Shown: piece after piece, positions 12,144 to 24,237 of the stretch
Layout: each line of letters starts with the position of its first letter
Position numbering within the stretch: the first letter of the stretch is position 1
DNA from: Lathyrus oleraceus
Taxonomy: Eukaryota > Streptophyta > Magnoliopsida > Fabales > Fabaceae
Reading direction: 5' to 3'
Assembly: GCF_024323335.1 (NCBI RefSeq)
Contig: NC_066583.1
Location: forward strand, 361,218,377 to 361,282,376
Length of the DNA stretch: 64,000 bases
Notes under the pieces: generated by a model
The model's database searches: none
Seen by the model: only the letters and a program-made list of their open reading frames with translations
Told to the model about the DNA's origin: nothing
Made by a program: the position numbers and the translations under genes

Positions 12144-12401
12144 TTAATTGACTACATCGGCATTCACAGGATGTGTGAACTCTTCACCATCCATAGTTGT
12201 AAGAATTAAAGCAACGCATGAAAAGGCTCTCTTAACAACATATGTGCCTTCATAATTAGGAGTCCATTTGTCCCTAGCATCAGGTTTGAAAGATAGAATC
12301 TTCTTGAGCACGAGGTCACCTTCTCTGAACACACGAGGTCTGACCTTCTTATCAAATGCTTTCTTCATTCTCTGCTGATATAATTGATCACACATGGCAG
12401 T
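12144..12401 (-). pseudogene. Ogre integrase C-terminal fragment, copy 1
   Basis: 83 codons on the minus strand. It starts inside QLYQQRMKKAFDKKVRPRVF and continues through the integrase C-terminal fold (GDLVLKKILSF, WTPNYEGTYVVKRAF) to a stop at 12144-12146. The upstream side is cut at 12402 by the end of an inserted LTR, so the catalytic domain is missing. The same fragment, cut at the same base, occurs at 34950-35207. Confidence 0.85.
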
Positions 12402-14935
12402 TGTAGCAGTAAATTCATGACCATCAAGCTATGGATAAACTTGACGTCAAGAAAACCAGAGTCGCCACCGCGCTTTTAATGTTTCTAAAGAAAAAGGGAA
12501 AAATAGGAACAAAACCCAAAGATAAGAAGTTTTCAAATCAAAACTAATAAAATTCCATAGATTGCAGGTAAGGGGGTTGGTTACACAGAGGGAAGGTGTT
12601 AGCATCCAAAGTATCCTAGGTACTCCTAGGGAGCCCTTTTTTATGTGTGTATGTGATTTTGGTATAAAAGATATTTGCAATAAATAGAGTGTGGGGATGA
12701 GAAAAGAATTCATTAATTATATTTTTGTTTTTTACAAGACCTTCAGACTTGTGCCTACGTACCAACATAAAAACGAGGGATCAAAACCTCGTAGTTCGTG
12801 GTATCAACTTCAAAATGAGTGGATTGCTTTTAATCAAAATTTAAGTTTAAAAGAGGCACAAAGGGCCTAAAATTTTGAATGGCTGTTAGTTCGTTTTGTC
12901 TTTTGAAATTGTAAGTCAATATGATTAGACTTATTTACAAGTTTGATTTGAGAAAAGGGTTTAAAAATGCAATGTCATAAGGCCAAAGTTTCTAATTTGC
13001 AATAAAGTCTATATTTTTAAATCACAAGAAAAATAAGATTTTTGAAAAGGGGGGGAGATTTTGAAATTTAAGAAGTGGGAGGAGATAAAGAGACTAATCC
13101 TAAGCATAAAATTAAAAGTTAAGAGTTGAAAAGATCTGACAAATGGGATGCAATCCAACAGACAAAAATGTCATATAGAAAACCGACCTTTCATTTGGAC
13201 TTTGAATCAAGCAATATGAACAAGAAAATAGCAATATGAAGAGCAAGTCATCAAATACAAATAGCCATATCCAAGCAAGCAACTCCACAACTAACAATCT
13301 TTTTTATCTTCTCATGTATCAGATGACATACTCCTTGATTAGCTCAGAATAAGGCATTAGACACCGGTTCAAAGTAACAGTTGCATCAAGAACATGTAGT
13401 AGATGAATTCATGTGGATCTTAATACTTGGATTAGATGAAAGCTCAAACCACAATAACTTGGTCTCAGAAATATTGGCATTGACCAAGTCCTTTTGGATA
13501 GGGAATGTTGCTTAATTCTAAGTCCAAAAGCTCAGATCAAATCCAACAGTCCACACAAACATTTTTTAGGGTTTTTGTTGTTTATTAAGTAAGGTCAAAA
13601 TCTAAAACCTCTTAAAACACAAAATAAATGGTTAAGAGATTTATCATAGATCAAGTAAGGTCAAAGGACCTTAGATAAAAAAATTCGTAATTTTTGAAAA
13701 GTCAAAAGTATCTTTAAACAATTAAAAATATGCACAAAAACAATTAATTCATGAAAATATCAAAATTAATCCAAAAATTAATTTAAATTCAAAAAATGAA
13801 AGAGAAAAATATTTAATTTTTTTTAGTGAAAGACCCATATTTTTTGGATTAAAAATGAAATTAATATGAATTAATTAAAATAAAGGGACTAAACATAAAA
13901 ATCAAAAAAATAAAAAAAACAAGGCCATCAGATCTCCCTCATTAATTGAGGTGGCATATCTGATGGCCAAGCGCGTGCTTCCACCAAACATTGCAGTCAA
14001 TGCGTGCACATGCATGGTAATCACTTTGGACGCGTGAGATTAGAACATGAGAATCAGATCAGATGGTCTGGATTGATCCAACGCACCACTAGAGCCTTAG
14101 CTCCGGTCATTTTCTTTGATGATCACCACCGATCTGGTTCAGGCTCAACTTCATGGAAAATGACAAGTGAATACACTAATTTGAAGGAAAAATGCTCAGG
14201 AGCACGAATCTAGCCTCAATTTTCTCCAATTCCAAGTATATAAAAAGATACAGGGATTTGAATTTTGAGGATCATGAACTGAGTTGCTTCGATTTGACCT
14301 CAAAGAAACTCAACCTTCTTGCCTACATTGATAGGACTTCAGACAACCAAAAATAACAAAGAATGGTGAAGAATTGAGGGAGAATCGAAGAGATGAAGTT
14401 TCTGAAAATTCACCTTCAATGGAGCCTCAAACTTGCTCGATCTTGATTCTAATTGTGCCTGGCCTTGCTTCAGAAGCTTGTTGGAAGTGATTAAGATCAA
14501 GAAATGGTCCGGACTGTTGGAGTTTCAATCTCAAAACAGATGGAGATTTGAAACTCGATTTCAAAAGAAAACCTTCAAGATTATCCTTAAATGGTGAGGG
14601 TTTGGATTGCAGGTTCAAAGCTTGGGCATGAGGTCCTTTATTTTGAGTAGTGAGGGTCTTATTTATAGCCAATGAGATTCATTTCCACACACTTCCGAAT
14701 TTGGCAAAAATGAGTAATTCTCTTTGCATGCTTGCATGGGCATGTGATAAGCCTAACAAGTGATTTATTCAGGTCCAAAAATGAGTGAGAATCATGCTGA
14801 AATCAAATCATCTGTCCATGCATTTGTTAAACATAACATTTGTTCCTTATGTCAAGACCTATCCAACCATTACCCACATGCTTATGTTTCAATTTTCCAA
14901 ATGGCATTTTCGAAGAGGTGAAGTTTTGTGATCAT
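12402..14935 (-). repeat. Ogre-type LTR L1, truncated in U3
   Basis: The left end TGTAGCAGTAAATTC is the element-strand 3' end (GAATTTACTGCTACA). It resembles the LTR at 19567 but lacks a segment equivalent to about 20785-21812. TATA on the minus strand is at 14660-14667, the 46-nt palindrome at 13923-13968 and the U5 stem-loop at 12615-12630. The right boundary is approximate, where similarity to other minus-strand copies fades into an LTR of opposite polarity. Confidence 0.75.
13923..13968. repeat. 46-nt palindrome of the L-family LTR (copy in L1)
   Basis: Begins GGCCATCAGAT and ends ATCTGATGGCC with a near-symmetric centre around ATTAATT. Other copies are at 22141, 36720, 42380 and 53636. 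Confidence 0.75.
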
Positions 14936-17360
14936 TTATGGAAACCATGTTAAATATTTGTGCACAAGCTAATACATTGCAGTCTGCACGTCCAAACCAT
15001 CTCACAATCATTTCAGCTTGCATTTGCAATGGATTTTGGGCCTCACATGCGCCTGAACAGGCCCATTCATGAAGGATCCAAGTTCATGCACACACGAGTT
15101 TGATCATGCATTGCATCAGCTCTTGCTATAAATACACATGCTTGCTTCATTTGAAAACGAACCTAAAGGCGTCTGAAGCTCTGCACAACTGATTCCCCAA
15201 CCTTCCATTAAAGGAATTCTGAATTTTTTCTCCATTTTTCAAGCTCAAATTTTAACTTCATTGGTTGATCTTTTGCTTCTAAATTCCTTAGCCTTGCTTC
15301 CTTGCTACCTCAAGATCAAGTTGCACTGAAGATTTGGATTGGATCAAGCTCACACAAACTGCACTTCAAAGGTTTTCACTCCAACTGTTTTCCTTCGAAT
15401 CTCTTTGGATATTGAACATTTTTTGTATTGGTTGGCATCTCTGAAGTCCTCATGTGAGAGGCAATTGATTTGTGGTTTTAATTTTGAGAATTGAACAAGT
15501 TCAGATTGAGTACCTTATTTTTCCATCTCAGATTTCTCCTTCTATGAGAGTCTTCAGCAAAAACTAAGGTCACCAGGGTGACGTACATCACCCCAGCTTT
15601 CGAATGATGTATGGATCGCGTGTTATGGTTGAGGTTTGAAAACCTGCAACTGGTGGTCGGAACTGGTCTTCTCATCGGAGAAGATGGTGGTTTCCACCAC
15701 CATCCCCACGCGTCCTATCCTCAGCCTTTGGATCCATGTTTCCAGATCTAATCATAGCGCTTCATTGTTATGACTTTATTTAAATACATGTGCCACGTTG
15801 TTGACTAAGGATCACCATGAGCGCGCGCTTCTCATCCACCAGATCAGCCATGTCAATTAATGAAGTGGATCTGACGCCTCAGGATTTTTGCTATTTTTAA
15901 TTTCTGTTTTAATTTTCTTTTATTCCATTTTATTTTAAAAATTCATAACTTCTTTATTTGGAATCACAAAAATATGGGACCAATTGCAAAAAAATTCTCT
16001 TAAATTCTAGTTTCTAAAAATGATTTTTAATTATTTTTGTGATTCAATTTAATATTTTTTGTGTATTATCTCATTTCTGGTCATTTTTAATTCATTTAAA
16101 ATACTTTTTGATATTCAAAAATGCCAAAAATATTTTCTTAACAGCTTTGGACAATGATGAATCTATGAAAAATATTCTCATCAATTTCTTAATTGATTTG
16201 TGATTTATTTGAGATTTTAGTCCAATTATGTTATTTTTCTTCATTTTTTAATTGTTTAAAATTAGTTTCTACTTTCCAAAAATGATGAATTTTTTTGTCA
16301 AACCTTGTTTGGCCATGTTACACTTATGATGATCCAATTGGACTTTTCGAAATTGATTTGAATTGGATTTGAAGTTGACCTTTATTTGTTCTTTTTATTT
16401 CATGTATTATTTTAATTCCAAAAAATACCAAAATTATTTTTGTTATTTCTTGACTTCTAAACTTCATCTCACTTCTATTTACCATTGATTGATTTTGATT
16501 CCATTCATGCTTGATCAATGTGTTTTGCTTATGTCATTTGAATTTCAATTATGTACATTCCATTTCCATCTTCTTCTTCTTCTTCTTTTCTTTTAACCAA
16601 TGAGTTAATGATTGGTGGTTAGCCTTGACATAAGACAGGCTTAACCTTCTCTGATCCAAATCAAATTCATCTAGATCAAAGATCAAGTGAATTGCTTTGT
16701 GTCAAAGATAGGTTGCTTCTTGGTCAAGCAAAAAACCTAAATCCATACAAGGTCATTCTTCTTTTCTTTTGGCATGGCAAGTTGTAGGAGCTTGACTTAC
16801 TAGTCATGGTCTCTAACTTGTATTTAGTTTCCTATAGTTTTATTGACCGGCCTCAGATAGGTGTGACTACTATATTAGTCCACTTACGATTGCTTAACAT
16901 AGCGCTAAATTTCCTTATGACACACTAACACTAACTACTAATCACTAACATTTAATTCTTGCAATTTACTTTAATACAATTTAATTTCTTGTTCATTTAA
17001 TTCATATTGTCTGTGCCCTTTGCTCACTTGAGCTCATGTTTATGTTTATTTCATTTGCCTTCTGCTCACTTGAGCATATTATTGTGTATATACTATTGCT
17101 TTGTGTTTGTTTTGTTTTGTTTATGTGAACCAATGCAAATGGAGAAAGGACTTAGATTTAGGACCTTACCTATGCTAAATGGAGTTTGAAGAGCAACTAG
17201 GCCTCATGCCTTTAGAATGCTAAAATTGTTAAAGAGCAACTAGGCCTCATGCCTTTAGAATGCTAAATCTTGGAAGATGAATTGAAAGGACCTCTATTCT
17301 AAACTCACTCTTGTCCATTCTTTCTATTGCATTGTGGAACTTTTTGATTTGTTTGTTCTT
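14936..17360 (+). repeat. Opposite-strand LTR H, copy 1 (both ends missing)
   Basis: Plus-strand LTR sequence joined head-to-head to L1. A TATA box (TATAAATA) at 15127-15134 is followed about 0.7 kb downstream by the L-family palindrome in plus polarity (around 15845-15885), as in the minus-strand LTRs. It contains the 43-bp minisatellite at 17191-17276. The 3' end is missing: the sequence switches to block T at 17361, while copy 2 (to 41332) keeps the terminal CCCCGCTACA. The left boundary is approximate. Confidence 0.65.
17191..17276. repeat. 43-bp minisatellite, two units
   Basis: The unit begins GAGCAACTAGGCCTCATGCC and recurs at 17191 and 17234. The duplicated locus has three units at 39986-40114. 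Confidence 0.85.
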
Positions 17361-17366
17361 ACATAG

Positions 17367-17754
17367 TGGTCACTTTTATCATACATTAGAAAGATTTTCT
17401 ATTATAAATAAAAATTTCATAATTTTGAGTACTAAGTTAACTTGATTGCAACAAATTGTAATTTTAATTTCTAGTGATCTTACTCAGAGGGTATTCATTA
17501 GGAGGTTCCACTCACTTTCTAGCTGTGATAGTAGTGAAAATTAGTGTGTGAAGAAACATTACTTTGAGATATCAAAACACTTATATAATTCTTTAGTTCT
17601 CACCACTTAAAGTATTTGAAGGTCTCTCATATAGTGGTTTCTTGGGAACCGTCTCTTTCACTTCCATCAAAAAGCTTCTTCCAATTTCTTTTTTTCTTTT
17701 TTTTCTTTTTTTTATTTGGTATTTAATTTTTACGTATGAATATGTGTTTTTCAA
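17367..17754. other. Noncoding sequence upstream of the zinc-finger remnant
   Basis: No ORF or RNA recognised. A pyrimidine-rich tract at about 17685-17712 precedes the first zinc-finger exon and could be part of its upstream intron. Confidence 0.5.
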
Positions 17755-18137
17755 GTATCAAAGGAATTGTATTGTCGAAGGTGTTCAAGTTGTTTGAAAC
17801 ATCAGAATCAAACGGTATATTTCTTTTGATTTCTATGATATTTGATTTTTATGCTATGAATTTGTATTCTTCTATTAAACATAAATATAATATAATCACT
17901 ACTTTTATTTCCATATAGAATAAAGATTGATGGCTGTATGTTGGTATTTTTATATTTCAGATGAATGTCAAATGTAATTTGTGTGATAGCATATTCCTTA
18001 CTTTTCAAAGAATGATTCAGCATACCTTGACTAATCATGTTGAAGCCAAATATGAATGTGATAAGTGTGGAAGAATGTATTTGACTAAGATAGAGAAAAA
18101 ACGTCACATGGATGAGGAGAAATGCAAGAAGACATGA
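17755..18137 (+). pseudogene. Small zinc-finger gene remnant, copy 1 (exons 17755-17814 and 17961-18137)
   Basis: The second block is an open frame of 58 codons from ATG 17961 to TGA 18135-18137, directly after tatatttcag. It holds CNLC...H-x4-H (a C2H2 finger) and CDKCGRMYLTKIEKKRHMDEE followed by Cys (C2HC-like). A 60-nt block at 17755-17814 reads in phase 0 as LYCRRCSSCLKHQNQT, ends at a GT (gtatat) and would add a further Cys/His cluster. The 146-bp gap behaves like an intron. In this copy the base pair before the first block is AA (ttttcaa) where copy 2 has AG, so its acceptor is lost. No other exons, promoter or full-length relative recognised. It could be a captured gene fragment or the tail of a host gene. 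Confidence 0.5.
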
Positions 18138-18962
18138 AAATGATTGCATAAGGGTTTTATACTTTCAGATGATGGAATGTTTGATGTATATATAAAAAAT
18201 TACTATTTAGTTACATAAGGGTCGTATTATTTTAGATGATGGGATATTTTATGTATATATAAAAAATTTCTATTTACAACTATTATATTTGTCTAAGAAA
18301 ATTTGATACGTCATTCTCATTTTAATAACGTTCTGCTCTTAGAATTTCTCCTGCTTCATAACCATACTCTTCAATCCTATTTTTTCTGCTTAAAAATAAA
18401 TAAAAGGGTATAGAACAACAAGAACAATAACTCTTAAAATTCCTCATGGTTTAAATGCTACAAACATGAAAAGAGATTTGAAGAAAAATACTCTCAACAA
18501 TTAAGCCATATTTTGATAAGTTTACCCATACTGTGTCATTTATTACAACTAGTAGCAATTTGTCTCTCAACAGCTAGCTTGACATTGAGTTGATTTGTTT
18601 TAATTTCAAAAAATGGATTTAATTATTTATTTTTAAAAAAAAATTTAATATTACAAAAGATTTAATATTTTTTTAAGAAATTTAAAGATTAATTTTGACA
18701 TACTATAACATAAACATGCATTATTAAAAAATAAAATATAGTAGAAATCATAATTATTTAAAAAAATTATATATTAAAAATTATTTTTATGAAAAATTAT
18801 TTGTAATAGTTTCGATATTAAGTGATTTTTTAAAATTTTTATATCTAATTTTTTTTTAAAATGATGAAATATCTAAAATAATATTTTAAGAATAACTATT
18901 CAAACCAAATTTTCATTTGAAGTTTTTATGAAAAATTTCTTTATAATTTTTTTACACTAAGT
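18138..18962. other. AT-rich noncoding sequence with short duplications
   Basis: A roughly 70-bp unit (cataaggg ... atgtatatataaaaaa) occurs twice at about 18147-18275. The part from about 18655 to 18960 is a dispersed AT-rich repeat, also seen at about 50245-50530 and, diverged, at 47505-47790. No coding signal. Confidence 0.6.
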
Positions 18963-19272
18963 TGTTAGATGAAATAAACTTGGCATTTGAATTAGATCAA
19001 TAAGGGAAACCGTGTTCTTACATGTTTTAAAGATGTGAATTAAATCATAATCTAGTTTCAAGGGAAACCTGAAATATTGGACGAACTTTGTTTACCAAAG
19101 CTAAAAATATGCAAGTAGTCATTAGTATAAATAGTTGTTATCAATTGTAACGATGTACTCATCAGAAAATATAAAACATTTATAAAGAGAAAGCTCCATC
19201 GAGCTTTTGAGTTACAAAAGTACTAATTGTTAATTTAAATTTATTAAGTCAATTCAATTTATTTTGCCAACA
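18963..19272 (+). repeat. Possible short copia-like LTR, copy 1
   Basis: 310 bp from TGTTAGATG to TTTGCCAACA, with inverted TGTT/AACA ends. A TATA-like TATAAATAG lies inside (about 19127), and TGGCATCAGAGC, one base from the common initiator-Met PBS, starts 2 nt after the end (19275-19286). No matching second LTR or coding region follows, so it is a remnant. The copy at 50538-50769 has an internal deletion. Confidence 0.45.
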
Positions 19273-19286
19273 TTTGGCATCAGAGC

Positions 19287-19566
19287 TTGTCACATTGAAA
19301 TATTTACAAATTCTGAAGGAAGAGAAAAGTAAGAAAGGGGATTTGAATTGTTTTCATTGTAATAAAAAACTTTTTGCAACACCACACACACAAAAATAAA
19401 TGCTAACAACACAAGGAGTTTATCCTGGTTCGCTTGAAAATCAAAGTTACTCCAGTCCACCCAACCAAGGTGATTTCGCCTTCAATAAGGACTTAATCCA
19501 ATAATCTCAACAAATTACAAAAACATTTAAGAGTTTAACAACCTCTTAGCCCTCTCAAGTATACAG
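19287..19566. other. Unclassified retrotransposon-like sequence
   Basis: Includes a segment about 19415-19500 (ttatcctggttcgcttg...) that looks like LTR or leader material of another element, but no boundaries are visible. Present also at about 50784-51063. Confidence 0.35.
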
Positions 19567-22500
19567 TGTAGCGGTAAATTCGTGACCATTAAACTATGAA
19601 TAAACTTGACATCAGTAAAATCAGAGTTGCCACCGCGCTTTTATTATTTCTGAAGGAAAAGGGAAAAGTACGAACAAAACCCAAAGATAAGAAGTTTTCA
19701 AATCAAAACTAATAAAATGCTAGAGATTACAAGTAAGGGGGTTGGTTACACAGCGGAAAGGTGTTAGCGCCCAAAGTGTGCTAGGTACTCTTAAGGAGCC
19801 CTTTTTGTGTGCATATGTTTTTTTGGTGTAAATGATGTTTGATAAAATATAGAGTGAGGGGATGAGAAAAGAAATCATTAATTATATTTTGTGTTTGACA
19901 AGACCTTCGGTCTCATGCCTACGTACCAACATAAAAATGAGGGATCAAAATCCTATAGTTCGTGTTAAAAACTTCAAAGAAGTTGATGGATTAATTTTAA
20001 TAAATATTTAACAAAGAAAATGCAAAAAAGGCCAAAGATTTGAAAGAAGTTGTTAGTTATTTTTGTCTTTTAGAAATTAAACTCAATATGGTTAAATTGA
20101 TTTACAAGTTTGATTTAAGAAAAAAAGTTTAAAAATTCAATGGCATAAGGTCAGAGTTTCTGATCATTAAAACATGTCTAAGTTTGAAATCACAAGCAAA
20201 GAAAGTTTTTTAAGAGAGGGAGAGATTTTTGAAATTAAAGAAGTGGGAGAATATGAAGAGACTATCCTAAGAAAAAATTAAAAGTTAAGGATTGAAAAGA
20301 TCTGACCAATGGGATGCAATCCAACAGACAAGAATGTCATGTAGAAAGTCATTTTCCTTTGACCTTTAACAAGCAACAAGCAATAAACAATGAGCAATGA
20401 GCAATGAGCAATAAGCAATATCCAAGCATCATGTGAAGACCAAGGCATCAAATAAAGATAGCCATATCATACGAGTTGGAAATTCAATAGCTAGCAGACT
20501 TAAATATCTTCCAATGTAGCAGATGAAATATTCCTTGATCAACTCAGAGCAAAACATCATACATAGAAAATAATAACAATATAACAATTAAGCACAAAGA
20601 CAGAGTATCAGATGAATCAAAGGGATCCAAGATCTTGTATCAGATGAAGGCATAGTCAAAGATATCTCAGTCTCAGATGTTGGCATTGGCCAAGTCCTTT
20701 AGCATAGGGAATGTTGCCTAGTTCCAAGTCTAAAAGTTCAGATCAAATCTCAACAATCCAACCATATGTTTTTAGGGTTTTTTGTTGTTATTAGGTGTTA
20801 TAAGGTCCTAAGACCATAAACAAAACAAAAGACAAACAAAAAATATATATAATCACAAGATATGACTCAAATGAGAAAAGTGAAAAGGACTTGAAACATA
20901 AATAAGTTGCATGAAATGTAAATGGCAATGAATGATAAATGTACTGAATTTTAAATTGCATAAAGTCAATGAGTTGAAAATAAAACAATGTTAATAAAAG
21001 AATAGTCAATGGTTAGTCAAATGTTAGTGATGAGATTTAATTGATTAAGTCATCCTTTAGAACACTCAACCATTCATTCACAAGTACGAATCCTTGAACC
21101 AAGCCATAATCCATGAGAAGGTCTCCAACTTGGATAAATCAACATGTATGCCACTAGCTCTCATGAATGAAAAAAAGGTCAAGTTCCCACACAATGCCAT
21201 GAAGAATGGGAGACTTACAATCTCACTTAATATAATGCTATGCCTTGAGGGACAAATTTAGCTTTATGTTAAGCAATCGTAATTGGACTTATGTAGAAGT
21301 CACAACTATCTGAGGTCGAGAAATAAAAATATAGGTGTTAATGCATGTCAATTATTTGGTACAAATAAGTACACTCCTAAAACATACCACACACTAAAAG
21401 AAAATGGGAAAGACCTATCTCAGTCAGACTTGTGTTGATTCATCTGACACAAGGTCAATGATGAACCAACTAGCATTTAGACATTAGAGAAATCATTGGT
21501 CAAATGAAGGATTGGAAAAGAATATGGATGAAGATGAAGAGGAAAGGGTAAATAGAAACATAAATTGATCATGAGAGCAACTTCATCTGATCAATACCAT
21601 CCATTCATTTTGGGAGATGAAATGTACATTTCATCCCCTAAATCCAATGGTATTGGTCAAACAAAGTTCAAATCAAACATGATCAAGGCCCAAACAGAAA
21701 GTCAAACATCACAAGACATAAAAATGACTCAACATAATTTTTAAACATTTAATCAATAAAAAATCAAATTAAAAGTGAATTAAAATGCATTTTAATATGG
21801 ACAAAACCTAAAATCCCTTCAAAACACCAAATATATGGCCAAAGGATTTATCCTAGGTCAAACAAGGTCAAAGGACTTTAGACAAAAAAATCATGATTTT
21901 TGGAAAGTCAGAAGTATTTTGAAACAATTAAAAACATGCAAAAAAATATTTAATGCATGAAAAATATCAAAATTAATCCAAAAAAATAATTTTAATTCAA
22001 AATATGAAATAGAAAAATATTTAAAGATTTTTGGTGAAAGCCTCATATTTTTTGGATTAAAAATGAATTTAATATGAATTAAAAAAATGAGCTAATAAAA
22101 ATATAAAGTATAAAATTAAAAGAAATTCAAAAAAAACAAGGGCCATCAGATCTCCCTTATTAATTGAGGTGGCAGATCTGATGGCCACACGGTGGAGTGC
22201 ACCTAAAACCTGAGTCAAACGCGCAACAAGAGTGGTAATCACAATGGAGGGTTGAGATTATAAAGTGGTGTCATGATTAGATGGCCTGGTACGTTCCAGC
22301 GCAGCACCAGAGCCCTAAATCTGGTCATCTTCTTCGGGGGGACCTTATCTGACTGGTCCACCACCAACCACCACTAAAATAAAAATTGAGTATAGTATTT
22401 TAAAGAAAAAATCCCCAAGAGCTCGAATCTGGTCTCAATTTCATCCAATTCCAAGTATATTGAAAGATACGTGGACTTGAAGTTTGAGGTGCATGATCTG

Positions 22501-24237
22501 AGTTGCTTCGATTTGGTCTCAAAGCAACTCAATCTTGTTGCGTACATTGGTAGGAGTTCAGACAACCAATAATCAATCAAAATAGTTGGGAAATGAGAGA
22601 GAATCGAAGAAGAGAAGTTTGAGAAAACTCACCTTCGGGTAATTCAGTTGAGCTTGATCTTGCTTCCAATTTGCCTTGGCTTGACTCTAACAACTTACAG
22701 GAAGTGAAATGGATCAATGAAAGGCTTGGATTCTTGGAGTTTCAATCTCAAAACTGAATGAGAATTGAAACTCGATTTCAAGTGAAATCTTCAAGTTTAT
22801 CCTTTAATGGAGGTTACGGAGGCAATGATGCAAAGCTTGGGCAAGAAGGATCCTTTTTTTGAGCAGCAAGGCAATGTATTTATAGCATGAGAGTTGCTTT
22901 CCACACCTTTCCATAATTTGTCCGAAAATAGTAATGTGATGTGCATGGGTGCAAGGACTTGCATTAGGCCCAAAATCATAATTGAATTGAGTCCAAATTC
23001 GTGCACAAACCATGCTGAGATCATATCATGAAGCCATGCGATGGTAATTGGAAATTGAATTCAAAGGTTGACAAAACAAGCCATGCAAAGTATCCATGCA
23101 CAAGTCCCTCAATTCTTGTCCAAATGAAGTGATCTTGGACTTTTTAGAAAGGTGAAACCAAGGGAGTTATGCATTTTAGAAGTTGAGGAAAATTGCAGAT
23201 ATTTTAGATGTCTTTACCAACATTGCAGATATTTCATTCCTCTTCAATTTGGGAACAAATTTGACATAATTTGGATTTGGCATGAGGGAGTTATGCATTT
23301 TAGAAGTTGAGGAAAATTGCTCGTTCAGTGGTGATGGCCCAAAATTACCTATAATGTTAACTCTTAGCACATGCCCTTGCAAGTTAAATTTGACATTTAT
23401 CAAAGAATCAAAGTTGGAGAAGACATCTTGAAATTTATCGTGAAACTTAGATGTCCTTCATATCGTAAAAATTGAGCAAGTTATGATCCTTGGAAGTTGA
23501 CCTTCTAACTAGGGCACAGACAAAATGACCTATAATGTTTCACCATAAAAAGTGAATTTTCAAGAAAAAATAGCTCTTGAGTTCAACATGAAAGTTGTTT
23601 GGAATTTCATAAAGAGTAGCGTTTTTCTTGGAATCATTTTCATATGAGAAAAATTGTAGGAGATAGGGTCTAGGGAACCCCGGTTTTGACCAGTTAACTT
23701 TCTCTGGTCAATCTCTTTGAACCAACTTGCAAACTTGAAGTTCTCTTGATATTTAGGGCTCATGGAGTATCATATATGAATAGGATGATGTATCATGAAG
23801 TATCCATTGAAATATTTGCAATTGTTGAAGAAACGTGTTGAGGAAGTCATACAAGATACCCAGATGAATTAGGGCTTCCAAGGCAAACAAGCTTCAAACT
23901 ATTGATGAATTCTTGATCAAAATGATAACTAAAGAACATAGGGATCCATATATGATGTTTAGAACCATTGTGAACCATTCCTTGATTAATCTTCTTGCAC
24001 TGAGGGTCTTAAACTCTATATATGAGCTTGATAGAGCATGGGTGGATGCACACACTACCTACAAAGGAAACAAAGCTATACATGGACATGTTTTTGGTAT
24101 TTTGGTTAGTAAACAATGAAAAAAAAGTATGATACAATCAAATGTGCTTGGTGATCTCTCCCATTGCAAACCCAATGAATGAGGGGCGAGGAGGGTACCA
24201 AGGTATGATCCCAAAGCCAATGCAAAAGATGTGATAA
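19567..24237 (-). repeat. Ogre-type LTR L2 (about 4.7 kb, lacks its outermost bases)
   Basis: The left end TGTAGCGGTAAATTC is the element-strand 3' terminus. TATA on the minus strand is at 22877-22884 and the palindrome at 22141-22186. A short GAGCAAT-type tandem repeat is at about 20370-20420. The U3 end, compared with the copy ending GGGGTCTTACA at 44549, lacks roughly the last 35 bases and joins directly to 3' UTR repeats; no PPT is visible, so a small deletion removed that junction. No TSD can be assigned. Confidence 0.75.
22141..22186. repeat. 46-nt palindrome of the L-family LTR (copy in L2)
   Basis: Best-preserved copy: 13-bp perfect arms GGCCATCAGATCT / AGATCTGATGGCC around an AT-rich centre. 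Confidence 0.8.

Larger units (their letters stand above)
11113..17360. repeat. Duplicated block S, copy 1
   Basis: Collinear with 33917-40198 across integrase fragment, LTR, head-to-head LTR junction and a 43-bp minisatellite. The match ends abruptly at 17360 (tttgttctt), where copy 2 continues for another 1.1 kb to a proper LTR end. Confidence 0.9.

Noticed and set aside
18970..19000. Start of a full copia element in block T
   Set aside because: No gag or pol sequence follows the PBS-like site; only an LTR-sized remnant can be supported.
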